DNA from: Flavobacteriaceae bacterium
GTDB lineage: Bacteria; Bacteroidota; Bacteroidia; Flavobacteriales; Flavobacteriaceae
NCBI GenBank assembly: GCA_014238425.1
Contig: JABABD010000005.1
Location: 124,001 to 188,000, forward strand
Reading direction: 5' to 3'
Length of the DNA stretch: 64,000 nucleotides
Under the pieces are notes generated by a model, which saw nothing but the letters and a program-made list of their open reading frames with translations, was not told the origin of the DNA and searched no databases. Both the position numbers and the translations under genes were made by a program. Shown one piece after another: positions 8,543 to 17,399 of the stretch (position 1 is its first letter; each line of letters begins with the position of its first letter).

Positions 8543-11500
8543 ATGAACAAAAAACAGATTTTTACGGTGCTTATTGCACTGTTTTCAGGCGTATTTATTT
8601 ATGCGCAGAAGACAGTTACGGGTACTGTAAGTGAAAACGGAGGAATTCCCTTGCCAGGCGCATCTGTCGTCGTCAAAGGAACATCAAACGGGGCCTCAAC
8701 CGATTTTGACGGGAATTATAGCCTAGAAGTAGAGAACAGCGATGTTCTTGTCATAAGCTATATAGGCTTTAAGACACAAGAGGTCACTGTCGGAGACCAA
8801 ACAACAATAAATGTTGAGTTGGTAGAAGATGCAGAAAGCTTGAGCGAAGTAGTTGTAACAGCACTTGGTTTTAGGGAACGTCGAGATAAATTGGCTTCTA
8901 CATATTCAAAAATTGAAGCTGATAAGTTAGTGCAACCTGTTGAGAATAAAATTATTGATGGTATTGCCGGTAAAGCTGCAGGTGTTAATATTGGAGCAAC
9001 TTCTGGTGATCCTGGTGCGGGCTCTAACATTCAAATTAGGGGAACCAGTTCCTTAGGTGGCTCGAGTCAACCGCTTATTATTGTTGATGGTGTTCCATTG
9101 AATAATGATTCTATTGAAGGGTCTGGTAGCGGTGATACATCGGCAGGTGTCTCGCAACAATCAAGACTTAATGATATCAATCCAGATGACATTGAATCGT
9201 TTCAAGTATTTAAAGGAGCATCCGCTGGAGCACTTTATGGATCTAGAGCTTTGAATGGGGTTATCGTTATAACGACTAAGAAAGGAAAGAAAGGACAATT
9301 CAATGCAACATTCTCGTCTGGGGTTTCTTTTGATGAAGTGTCATATAAGCACCCTTTACAAACAAGTTTTGGACAAGGAACTAATGGCAACTATAGTCCT
9401 ACGTCTGCTTTTTCTTGGGGTGATAGGATTTCTGATAGATCAGGCGGTGCTGATGATGTAAATACATCAGGACAATTTTTTGAATCCTTAGTATCAGATA
9501 ATATTATCTATCCAATTAATAGTGGTGGAAAAAACTCAACTGAAGTCTATACTAATAGAAATTTTGATAAAGTATTCGGAACAGGTGTTACCTATGATAA
9601 TAGATTTTCTGTTAGTAGTGGTGGAGAAAAGGGTACCTTTTATATGAGTGGAGGACATGTGAAGCAAGATGGAATTATTGAAAGTAGCTTCTATAAGAAA
9701 ACCAACTTTACAGTATCTACATCACATAATCTATCTGATCGACTCACAGCCAATGCCAAAGCCAACTATATTCATACGGGTTCTAATAGAACTCAGCAAG
9801 GATCGAATACGGCAGGTCTATATTTAGGGTTGTTGCGTACGGCTCCTGATTTCGATATTACTGATTATATTGGTAATTATCATAGTAGTTCAGGTGTAGT
9901 AACACAATCACGTCATCGTTCATATCGTCGATATTTAGGTAATAGCGATAATGCTATTTATAATAATCCACTATGGACTATTAATGAACAAAAGAGTACA
10001 GCTAAAGTTGATAGATTGATCGGAACAGGATCATTGAACTATCAATGGAATGATAATATTAGCTCTATACTAAGAGGAGGTGTTGATTTCTATACAGATG
10101 GGAGAGTTTATTTCTTTCCATATTATACAGCGGGTTCTGCAAGACGATATGGATTACTGAATGATGAAACTATAAATAATAAGGAGTTTAGTATGGATAT
10201 ATTGACGAATTTTCAATATGCCCTTACAGATGATTTGAACACGAATATTACGCTAGGATACGGTATTAATGATCGAAGAAGAAAACGTGATTTTCTTGAG
10301 GCTGACAACTTCATTGCTAATTTTAGAAGCCCGTTGGATCCAGCAGAATTATCACCTAGAGAGAATATAGGAAGTGAAACTACAAGAACCTCTAGAAGAA
10401 ATTATCGTTTCTATGGTACTGCTAATTTTGATTATGCTGACCAATTGATTTTACAACTTGGAGGTGCTTATGAAAGGCATTCTGTATTGCCTAAAGACAA
10501 TAACGGATTCTTCTACCCGAGTGCAGAACTTGGTTGGACCTTTACAAAGGCTATAGAAGAGACAGGTCCACTGACTTTTGGTAAACTAAGACTAGCTTAC
10601 GGTCAAGTGGCCAATGTACCATTAGCACATAGAGAACAGACTGTTTTTGAAGTGGGTTCTTTCTCAACATTTTCTGATGCGATTGCAATAGAAGATTTTG
10701 GAGGAGGGTTTCAACTTGATGAAACCTTGGGGAATCCTAATTTAAAGCCTGAGATCAAGACAGAATACGAAGTAGGTCTGGATCTCCGTTTCTTGAGAAA
10801 CAGATTGACATTGTCAACTACGTATTACTCAAATAAAACAGAAGATGTTTTACTTACCATAGCGATTCCTCCATCACTAGGATTTGATAATGTATATGGT
10901 AATGGCGCAACAATTGAAAACAAAGGGTTTGAAGCAGAATTAAGATATGATTTCTTGAAAAAACCAGATTGGAGAGGTTCTGTTGCATTGAATTTTAGTA
11001 CCAACGATAATGTTGTGTCTAAGCTTGAAGGTGGAGGTGTCATTAACTTTACTTCTGGAAGTTCTATACAATCCGTAGCTATAGAAGGACACCCGTTAGG
11101 GGTGCTTTATACGCAAGGAGCATTGAGAGATGCCAATGGAGATTTTGTTTTAGATGCCAATGGTTTTCCGCAAGTGGATACGGGAGGTAATTTAATAGTT
11201 GGAGATCCTAATCCAGATTGGAGAGGTGGTATTCAATTTGACCTGTCCTATAAAAAATTATCACTTTCTGCTTTATTTGATACGAGTCAAGGAAACGACT
11301 TTGCGCAAAGAACACGTTTTATAACATCTTATTTTGGCACACATGCAGATGTAGGTAATACTATTACATTGACCGAAGATCTATTGAATCACGATGGTGA
11401 TTTGATTCCGTCAGGATCTATAGTAAGAGGTAATGTTGGTAACTTCGGTGCTGGTAATGTCCTATTAGATGAAAATTATTATAGGACATTATATGGTTTT

Positions 11501-11782
11501 GGAGATGGTAAGTTGAATGAATTCGCTGTAGATGATGGTAGCTGGACACGATTGAGAGAATTGTCATTGTCTTATACATTGGATACAGATGGATTTAAAA
11601 GAGCAACTGGATTGAACTCTATTGAGTTTACAGCATCTGGAAGAAACTTGGTGATTTGGACAGATGTAGTAGGTATCGATCCGGATATCAACCAATTTGG
11701 TGTAGGTCGAGGAAAAGGTTTGGACTATTTCTCTAATCCAGGTTCTAGAACATATGCATTTGGCATTAAGTTTAATTATTAA
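8543..11782 (+). CDS. SusC/RagA family TonB-linked outer membrane transporter
   Basis: A 1079-residue protein with a signal peptide (about 1-21), a carboxypeptidase-regulatory-like beta domain at 22-105 (GTVSENGG..PLPGASV core), a TonB-box-like 'SEVVVTALGF' near 105, a plug domain with 'IIVDGVPLN' and 'GALYGSRALNGVIVITTKKG' (about 170-250), and a long beta-barrel ending in 'FGIKFNY' with a terminal aromatic residue. SusC proteins import oligomers through the outer membrane together with the SusD lid. The neighbours here are amino-acid enzymes and not glycosidases, so the imported material is probably a peptide or N-acyl amino acid. It is followed 17 bases later by susD. Confidence 0.97.
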   Translation: MNKKQIFTVLIALFSGVFIYAQKTVTGTVSENGGIPLPGASVVVKGTSNGASTDFDGNYSLEVENSDVLVISYIGFKTQEVTVGDQTTINVELVEDAESLSEVVVTALGFRERRDKLASTYSKIEADKLVQPVENKIIDGIAGKAAGVNIGATSGDPGAGSNIQIRGTSSLGGSSQPLIIVDGVPLNNDSIEGSGSGDTSAGVSQQSRLNDINPDDIESFQVFKGASAGALYGSRALNGVIVITTKKGKKGQFNATFSSGVSFDEVSYKHPLQTSFGQGTNGNYSPTSAFSWGDRISDRSGGADDVNTSGQFFESLVSDNIIYPINSGGKNSTEVYTNRNFDKVFGTGVTYDNRFSVSSGGEKGTFYMSGGHVKQDGIIESSFYKKTNFTVSTSHNLSDRLTANAKANYIHTGSNRTQQGSNTAGLYLGLLRTAPDFDITDYIGNYHSSSGVVTQSRHRSYRRYLGNSDNAIYNNPLWTINEQKSTAKVDRLIGTGSLNYQWNDNISSILRGGVDFYTDGRVYFFPYYTAGSARRYGLLNDETINNKEFSMDILTNFQYALTDDLNTNITLGYGINDRRRKRDFLEADNFIANFRSPLDPAELSPRENIGSETTRTSRRNYRFYGTANFDYADQLILQLGGAYERHSVLPKDNNGFFYPSAELGWTFTKAIEETGPLTFGKLRLAYGQVANVPLAHREQTVFEVGSFSTFSDAIAIEDFGGGFQLDETLGNPNLKPEIKTEYEVGLDLRFLRNRLTLSTTYYSNKTEDVLLTIAIPPSLGFDNVYGNGATIENKGFEAELRYDFLKKPDWRGSVALNFSTNDNVVSKLEGGGVINFTSGSSIQSVAIEGHPLGVLYTQGALRDANGDFVLDANGFPQVDTGGNLIVGDPNPDWRGGIQFDLSYKKLSLSALFDTSQGNDFAQRTRFITSYFGTHADVGNTITLTEDLLNHDGDLIPSGSIVRGNVGNFGAGNVLLDENYYRTLYGFGDGKLNEFAVDDGSWTRLRELSLSYTLDTDGFKRATGLNSIEFTASGRNLVIWTDVVGIDPDINQFGVGRGKGLDYFSNPGSRTYAFGIKFNY

Positions 11783-11799
11783 TAAAAAAACAAGAAATT

Positions 11800-13221
11800 A
11801 TGAAAACGATATATAAAATACTGTTGTCATTTGTTTTTATTATGTCTGCGGCTTCATGCGATAGCTATTTAGATGTGAATGACAACCCAAACCAACTTGT
11901 CGAACTTCCTTCTGGAGATTTGATGCTATTGGGAACATTATTGGCCAATGCTCAAGTACAACAGGGACAATTGGCTCGTACCTCCATGTATTATACAGGT
12001 GGTTTGATTGGTTTGAATTTGGTACAACAAACGCTGTATAATTACGATTACACACCAGGCGATTCTGATGCCGTTTGGGGACATATTTACAATGGCATTT
12101 TGGTGCAGAACAAGGAGATTAGACGATTGTCACCAGATATTGGTAGACTACAAGGTATTATTGATGTTAATGAAGCTTTAGCAATTGGAACTGGTGTTTC
12201 TCTATTTGGAGATATACCTTATTCAACAGCCGTTCCAGATGATCCAAGTCTAGAATCACCAGATCCCACTTTGGATGCACAAACTGATATTTATGCAAGT
12301 TTACAGACTTTGTTATCCAATGCAATTCCTAAATTACAAGATGGAAGTACCACAGGTATTACGAATTCTCAAGATAATTATTTTGGAGGAAATGCAGCGG
12401 GTTGGATAGCATCGGCTTATACATTGAAGGCACGTTACTATTTACAATCAAAACAATATGCTCAAGCATTAGCACAAGTTGCTAATGGCATAAGTAGTCC
12501 AGCTCAAACAATGGCATATAATCCAACTGGTTCTGTAGATGGAAATAGTAATATCCTTTACAATTTCGTGAATAGTAGTAGAGCTGGAGACATGACTGGT
12601 GATGGTGCTTTCTATAGGGAGTTATTGAATCCTGCAAATGCAAATGGACGTAACAATGCCAAAACGAATGAAACGGCTCGTAGAAATTACTCTTATATAG
12701 ATGGTGATGGAGAACAAGCTGGTGGTATTGACGATGCTACAACACCTATGAAATTGGTAAGCTACGAGGAAAATTTGCTTATCTGGGCAGAGTGTATCTT
12801 AAGGGCCAATAGCGATAATCAAGGCGCTATCGATAAACTTAATGAATTAAGAGCTCATCTAGCTTCTGGAAATGCTTTTAATGTTTTGAATGGAGATCCT
12901 TTGCTATATGACGCTTACGTGCTAGCAGATTTTTCTGCAGGAGGCATGGAGAACATGGATAACATTGCAGTCGACCGCGCTATTCTTAGAGAGATTATTG
13001 AGGAACGATATGTGTCTGGTTTCAGTACTTATATGCCTTTCAATGATGCAAGAAGATTAAGAGCTGGAGATAGTGATGTTATCGTACCATTCCCGCTGAA
13101 TAATAATACAACGACAGTAAACCCACAACGTTTACTGTATCCTCAGGATGGAATTGATGGAAATAGCAATTTCCCAAGCCCTATTCCTGATCTATTTACG
13201 GCAACACCAGTAAATCAATAA
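11800..13221 (+). CDS. SusD/RagB family substrate-binding outer membrane lipoprotein
   Basis: A 473-residue lipoprotein with lipobox Cys at 20 ('AASCDSY') and the 'DVNDNPNQ' N-terminus typical of the SusD_2 subfamily, followed by TPR-like helices. It forms the surface lid on the SusC barrel and binds the substrate. The SusD_2 subfamily is often found with peptide-related SusC proteins and less with glycan loci, which suits the context. It is the third gene of the locus. A rho-independent terminator-like hairpin lies directly after its stop, so the SusCD part may be expressed more strongly than the enzymes that follow. Confidence 0.93.
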   Translation: MKTIYKILLSFVFIMSAASCDSYLDVNDNPNQLVELPSGDLMLLGTLLANAQVQQGQLARTSMYYTGGLIGLNLVQQTLYNYDYTPGDSDAVWGHIYNGILVQNKEIRRLSPDIGRLQGIIDVNEALAIGTGVSLFGDIPYSTAVPDDPSLESPDPTLDAQTDIYASLQTLLSNAIPKLQDGSTTGITNSQDNYFGGNAAGWIASAYTLKARYYLQSKQYAQALAQVANGISSPAQTMAYNPTGSVDGNSNILYNFVNSSRAGDMTGDGAFYRELLNPANANGRNNAKTNETARRNYSYIDGDGEQAGGIDDATTPMKLVSYEENLLIWAECILRANSDNQGAIDKLNELRAHLASGNAFNVLNGDPLLYDAYVLADFSAGGMENMDNIAVDRAILREIIEERYVSGFSTYMPFNDARRLRAGDSDVIVPFPLNNNTTTVNPQRLLYPQDGIDGNSNFPSPIPDLFTATPVNQ

Positions 13222-13239
13222 GCATATTTTGATTAGTCG

Positions 13240-13286
13240 AAGAGGTTGTTTAAGAACAACTGTTTTTAATCAACCTCTTTTTTAAA
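13240..13286 (+). terminator. Intra-operon terminator-like hairpin between susD and the dehydrogenase gene
   Basis: AAGAGGTTG at 13240-13248 pairs with CAACCTCTT at 13271-13279, a 9-bp perfect stem with a 22-base loop, followed by a T run to 13283. It ends 16 bases before the ATG at 13299, leaving no room for a separate promoter. It therefore probably attenuates and does not end transcription completely. Confidence 0.65.
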
Positions 13287-13298
13287 AACAACGCTCAT

Positions 13299-14291
13299 AT
13301 GAAAGTCTTACAAATGGGGCTGGGTCCTTTAGGAATCCAGGTCGCCAGATATATTAATGGCAAATCTGAAGTAAAAACAATCGCTGCAGTAGATATAGAT
13401 CAAGCTTTAATTGGAAGAGCATTACATGATATTTCTGAAGAGCTTCCAGAGGATGTATTCATATTTAATTCTGTTGAAAATGCTTTAAAGAATTTATCGG
13501 AGAAACCAGATGTTGCTATTATAACAACGGTTTCTAGTTTAGAAAAGTTAATTCCTCAAGTAAAGGAAATGGCCATGTTCGGAATTCCGGTTGTTTCAAC
13601 TTGTGAAGAATTATCCTATCCTTGGGAATTACAACCAAGATTGAGCACAGAATTAGACGAGCTTTGTAAAACGCATGGTATTGCCTGTTTAGGTACAGGT
13701 ATCAATCCAGGATTTTTAATGGATTACCTGCCATCTGTTCTAAGTTCAGTATGTAAGGATATTGAGCAAGTAACGGTGGAGCGGATACAGGATGCAACAT
13801 CTCGTCGAATTCCTTTTCAGAAAAAAATTGGAGCAGGCTTGGATTTGGAAACCTTCAAGGCTAAAGAATTGGAGGGGACATTACGCCATGTTGGGCTTCA
13901 AGAATCCATTTATTTATTAGCCAATAGTTTAGGTATTAAATTAGATCGTGTAACCGAAGATTTACAACCAGTTATCTCAACGAAAGACATCATTACAAAA
14001 CATCTAGAAATCAAAAAAGGTAATGCAAGAGGTGTTGAACAAATAGGATATGGTTATCAAAATGGAGATTGCAAAGTAAAAATGCATTTTAAAGCAGCGA
14101 TTGGAGAAGAACGATCGTTCGATAAAGTTACCATAAAAGGGACACCTTCTTTTACATCTGAGATAGATGGTGGAATCAATGGCGACATTGCTACTTGTGC
14201 CATAGCAATCAATAGTATTAAAAGTGTTATTAAAGCATCACCAGGGTTACATACAATGTCTGATATTGGAGTGCCTGGATATATACAGTAA
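13299..14291 (+). CDS. NAD(P)-dependent amine/amino-acid dehydrogenase, 2,4-diaminopentanoate dehydrogenase-like
   Basis: A 330-residue cytosolic protein without a signal peptide. The Rossmann motif 'GLGPLGIQVAR' (G7, G9, G12) opens the chain. The middle has 'STCEE' (100-104), where related native amine dehydrogenases place a catalytic glutamate, then 'GTGINPGFLMD' (132-142) and 'QDATSRRIPFQKKIGAG' (164-180), the signature of the 2,4-diaminopentanoate dehydrogenase/native amine dehydrogenase group, which are distant relatives of dihydrodipicolinate reductase. It would oxidatively deaminate an amine or amino-acid derivative, or run in reverse. No ornithine aminomutase genes are near, so the clostridial ornithine pathway is unlikely. 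It lies 4 bases before the deacylase gene and is the only clearly cytosolic enzyme of the locus. Confidence 0.75.
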   Translation: MKVLQMGLGPLGIQVARYINGKSEVKTIAAVDIDQALIGRALHDISEELPEDVFIFNSVENALKNLSEKPDVAIITTVSSLEKLIPQVKEMAMFGIPVVSTCEELSYPWELQPRLSTELDELCKTHGIACLGTGINPGFLMDYLPSVLSSVCKDIEQVTVERIQDATSRRIPFQKKIGAGLDLETFKAKELEGTLRHVGLQESIYLLANSLGIKLDRVTEDLQPVISTKDIITKHLEIKKGNARGVEQIGYGYQNGDCKVKMHFKAAIGEERSFDKVTIKGTPSFTSEIDGGINGDIATCAIAINSIKSVIKASPGLHTMSDIGVPGYIQ

Positions 14292-14295
14292 AGTT

Positions 14296-15849
14296 ATGAG
14301 GGTATCAAAATTGGTTTTTTTTATCGGTTTAATTTTTTGTTTCATTTCATGTAATAAGAGCGATATCAATGCAGATATCCTTATAAAAAATGGTACAGTT
14401 TATAATGGCATTGATAAAACACCAATAAATGTATCAATCGCAATTCTAGATGATAAAATTGTATTTATAGGAGATGAGGAATCTGCGAGAATTTCTGCAA
14501 AAAAGACAATTGATGCTGCAGGAATGATAGTGTCTCCTGGGTTTATTGACCCACATACACATGCAGATAGAGATTTAAATGAGCTTGAAAAATCTCATAA
14601 TAAACCATTCTTATTTCAAGGTGTTACCACGGTTGTTGTAGGTAATGATGGTGGTAGTTTTTATCCAATTTCAAAGTACAAGAATCTATACGAATCGCAA
14701 GGGATTGGTACTAATGTTGTTCCATTAGTTGGTCATGGGACTATAAGACAGCAGGTTGTTGGTAAAAGTGATAAAAAAGCAACTCCAGAAGATATTGCTA
14801 AGATGAAAGCCTTAGTGCAGAAAGAAATGGATGCAGGAGCTTTTGGCATGTCTACAGGATTGTATTATGCACCTGGTAGTTATTCTAACACAGAAGAAGT
14901 GGTTGCCTTAGCAAAAACTGTTGCTGAAAATGATGGCATTTACGATACACATTTGCGAGATGAAAGCTCTTATACAGTTGGATTGATTTCTGCAATAGAA
15001 GAAGCAATCGAGATAGGAAGACAAGCAAATTTACCAATTCATATATCACATATTAAATGTTTAGGTGCTGATGTTTGGAACAAGAGTGATGACATCATCA
15101 AATTAATAGAGAATAGTAGAGCAGAAGGTATAGCTGTAACAGCAAATCAATATCCATATGATGCCTCGTCAACAAGTCTAAATGGTGCAGTAGTACCTAG
15201 ATGGGCGGAAAGTGGTGGAAAAGATTCTTTGTATATAAGATACATGCAACCAAAACAAAAAACTCAAATTTTAAAGGGCACTAGAAAAAATATAAAACGA
15301 AGAGGTGGCCCAGATAAATTATTGATAGTTAAGACTGATGATAAAGAGTATGTTGGTAAGAACCTATTGGAAATTTCCGAAACACTAAACCTACCACATG
15401 AAGAAGCAGTTTATTCTCTTTTAAAAACAAGTGTGGTTAAAGTGGTCTCATTTAATATGATTACGGAGGACATTACCAACTTTATGAAACAACCTTGGTT
15501 GGTTACTGGTTCGGATGGTAATGCTGGGCATCCAAGAAAATATGGATCTTTCCCAAGAAAGTACAATAAGTATGTTAAAGAGGATAAGGTAATCGATGTT
15601 CCAACTTTTATTAATAATAGTACATCCAAAACTGCTGAAATATTCAAGATTCCTAATAGAGGGAAATTGAAAGAAGGATTTTATGCTGATATCATTATTT
15701 TCAATCCAGAGACCTTTAAAGATGTTGCCGATTATAATGACGCATTTCAGTTGTCTGAAGGACTTGAGTATAGTATTATCAACGGTAAAATATCAGTACG
15801 TGAAGGAAATTTTACTAAAAAATTAAATGGTAAAGTCTTAAAAAAATAG
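14296..15849 (+). CDS. N-acyl-D-amino-acid deacylase family amidohydrolase, lipoprotein
   Basis: The frame is open from 14224, but the ATG at 14296 gives a clean lipoprotein signal with Cys at 19 ('CFISCNKSD') and avoids overlap with the previous gene, so 517 residues are assumed. Metal and catalytic motifs of the D-aminoacylase subgroup are present: H87 and H89 in 'DPHTHADRD', H219 in 'DTHLRDE', H249 and H252 in 'IHISHIK', and Asp in 'VTGSDGN'. The position that is Cys in classical D-aminoacylases ('GNCG') is D118 here ('GNDGG'), so metal coordination may differ. The enzyme would release D-amino acids from N-acyl or peptidyl forms outside the cytoplasm. The adjacent racemase-family gene starts 4 bases downstream. 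Confidence 0.85.
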   Translation: MRVSKLVFFIGLIFCFISCNKSDINADILIKNGTVYNGIDKTPINVSIAILDDKIVFIGDEESARISAKKTIDAAGMIVSPGFIDPHTHADRDLNELEKSHNKPFLFQGVTTVVVGNDGGSFYPISKYKNLYESQGIGTNVVPLVGHGTIRQQVVGKSDKKATPEDIAKMKALVQKEMDAGAFGMSTGLYYAPGSYSNTEEVVALAKTVAENDGIYDTHLRDESSYTVGLISAIEEAIEIGRQANLPIHISHIKCLGADVWNKSDDIIKLIENSRAEGIAVTANQYPYDASSTSLNGAVVPRWAESGGKDSLYIRYMQPKQKTQILKGTRKNIKRRGGPDKLLIVKTDDKEYVGKNLLEISETLNLPHEEAVYSLLKTSVVKVVSFNMITEDITNFMKQPWLVTGSDGNAGHPRKYGSFPRKYNKYVKEDKVIDVPTFINNSTSKTAEIFKIPNRGKLKEGFYADIIIFNPETFKDVADYNDAFQLSEGLEYSIINGKISVREGNFTKKLNGKVLKK

Positions 15850-15853
15850 AAGC

Positions 15854-17395
15854 ATGAAAAAAACAGGGATACTGAGTATGATCTTCATGGCTTTCCTAGT
15901 CTTTGGGTGCAAAGAGAATTCTAAGGAAGCGGAAGTTGTTCAAGAAAAAAGCCTTAAAGGAGATATCGTAGGTACTATAATAAATGATAAGAACAGTTTT
16001 TATCATATAAATTTTGACAATTATCCTACGTCAGATAAGAGATTGCCAATTGGTGTTTTTGACTCTGGAACTGGAGGTTTAACGGTATTAAAAGCTATTG
16101 TGAATTATGATCAAAATCAAAATAACACGCATAGTCAAGGAAGTGATGGAGTTCTGGATTTTGATAAAGAATCCTTTATCTACCTTGGAGATCAAGCCAA
16201 TATGCCTTATGGAAATTATTCTAAGGAAAACAAGGTAGATCTATTGAACGAACATATTATCAAGGATGCTCAATTCTTGATGAGTAATAAGTACTACTCT
16301 GATTCAAAAGATAATACTGTAAATACCGATAAAGAGCCTGTAAAAGCTCTTGTGATTGCTTGTAATACTGCAACAGCCTACGGAAAAGAATATATTGAAG
16401 AGTTTATAAAAAAAGCTAATCTAAATATAAAAGTAATCGGTGTTATTGATGCTGGAGTTAGAGGAACATTGCAAAGTATTAGCAAGGATGAGGATGCTAT
16501 TATTGGAGTATTGGCAACAGTAGGAACAGTTACGTCAAAAGGGTATCATAATACTATTATGAAGTTTAAGGATGAGTTAGGTTATACTGGAAATATTGAA
16601 GTGTTTTCGCAAGGAGGAGTTGGTATAGCTGAAGCTGTGGATGAAGATCCAGATTATTTCGATAAAAATTTGAAGACGCCTCGCAAAGATTACAAAGGAC
16701 CAAGTTTAGGAGGCGATGTTAAAATTGACAAGGCATTATTTGATGTTTATAATTTTGATTTCAATGATTGCAAAATGTTATGTGATACTGAAAAAACCGA
16801 TGACTGCTCTATACTTCAAATTAATGACGCTCAAAATTATGTGCGTTATCATTTAGTGACTTTGTTAGAGCAGATAAGGCTATCAAAAACGACAAATAAA
16901 TTGACCTCGATTATTTTGGGTTGCACTCATTATCCTTATATGACTGAAGAGATTTCTACCATTTTAAGTGAGTTATATGATTATAAAGGAAAAGACGAAA
17001 AGTATATATATCGCCATCTTATGGAGAAGAATATAAAGCTTGTAGATCCTGCAGTAGATACTGCTAAAGAATTACATGAGTATTTAAAAGTAAAATCATT
17101 ATTCAATCCTAATGGTAATATTAAGGATAGCGAGTTTTATATAAGTGTTGCTAATAAAGAGAACGAGAGTAATATAATAGATCAGAATGGACGTTTTCCT
17201 TATGATTATAAATACGGCAGAAATGCAGGTGATATTCAAGAATATGTTAAAGTAGTTCCGTTTAGTAGAGATAACATATCATATGATATTCTTACACGGT
17301 TTCAAAAGCAAATCCCATATGTTTATCAGTTAATGCAGAACTTTAATAACGACAATGTGAAAACGAAAAATCTTTCTGAAAAGAGTAAAATTTAA
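15854..17395 (+). CDS. Aspartate/glutamate racemase family lipoprotein
   Basis: A 513-residue protein, about twice the length of MurI. It begins with a lipoprotein signal (Cys at 19 in 'LVFGCKE') and then shows the racemase core: 'GVFDSGTGG' (67-75, Asp70-Ser71), 'GDQANMPYG' (112-120), first catalytic Cys170 in 'IACNTATAYG' and second Cys357 in 'LGCTHYPYM'. Insertions at about 85-107, 145-162 and 262-322 and a C-terminal extension from about 405 distinguish it from cytosolic MurI. Both catalytic cysteines are kept, so racemase chemistry is likely, but an exported, membrane-anchored glutamate racemase is very unusual. It would interconvert D- and L-Glu or Asp after the deacylase or peptidases release them. 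Confidence 0.82.
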   Translation: MKKTGILSMIFMAFLVFGCKENSKEAEVVQEKSLKGDIVGTIINDKNSFYHINFDNYPTSDKRLPIGVFDSGTGGLTVLKAIVNYDQNQNNTHSQGSDGVLDFDKESFIYLGDQANMPYGNYSKENKVDLLNEHIIKDAQFLMSNKYYSDSKDNTVNTDKEPVKALVIACNTATAYGKEYIEEFIKKANLNIKVIGVIDAGVRGTLQSISKDEDAIIGVLATVGTVTSKGYHNTIMKFKDELGYTGNIEVFSQGGVGIAEAVDEDPDYFDKNLKTPRKDYKGPSLGGDVKIDKALFDVYNFDFNDCKMLCDTEKTDDCSILQINDAQNYVRYHLVTLLEQIRLSKTTNKLTSIILGCTHYPYMTEEISTILSELYDYKGKDEKYIYRHLMEKNIKLVDPAVDTAKELHEYLKVKSLFNPNGNIKDSEFYISVANKENESNIIDQNGRFPYDYKYGRNAGDIQEYVKVVPFSRDNISYDILTRFQKQIPYVYQLMQNFNNDNVKTKNLSEKSKI

Positions 17396-17399
17396 AGAA

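Noticed and set aside
13299..14291. Clostridial-type ornithine degradation (2,4-diaminopentanoate pathway)
   Set aside because: The aminomutase subunits and the thiolase that define the pathway are absent; the neighbouring racemase is exported and of the glutamate type.
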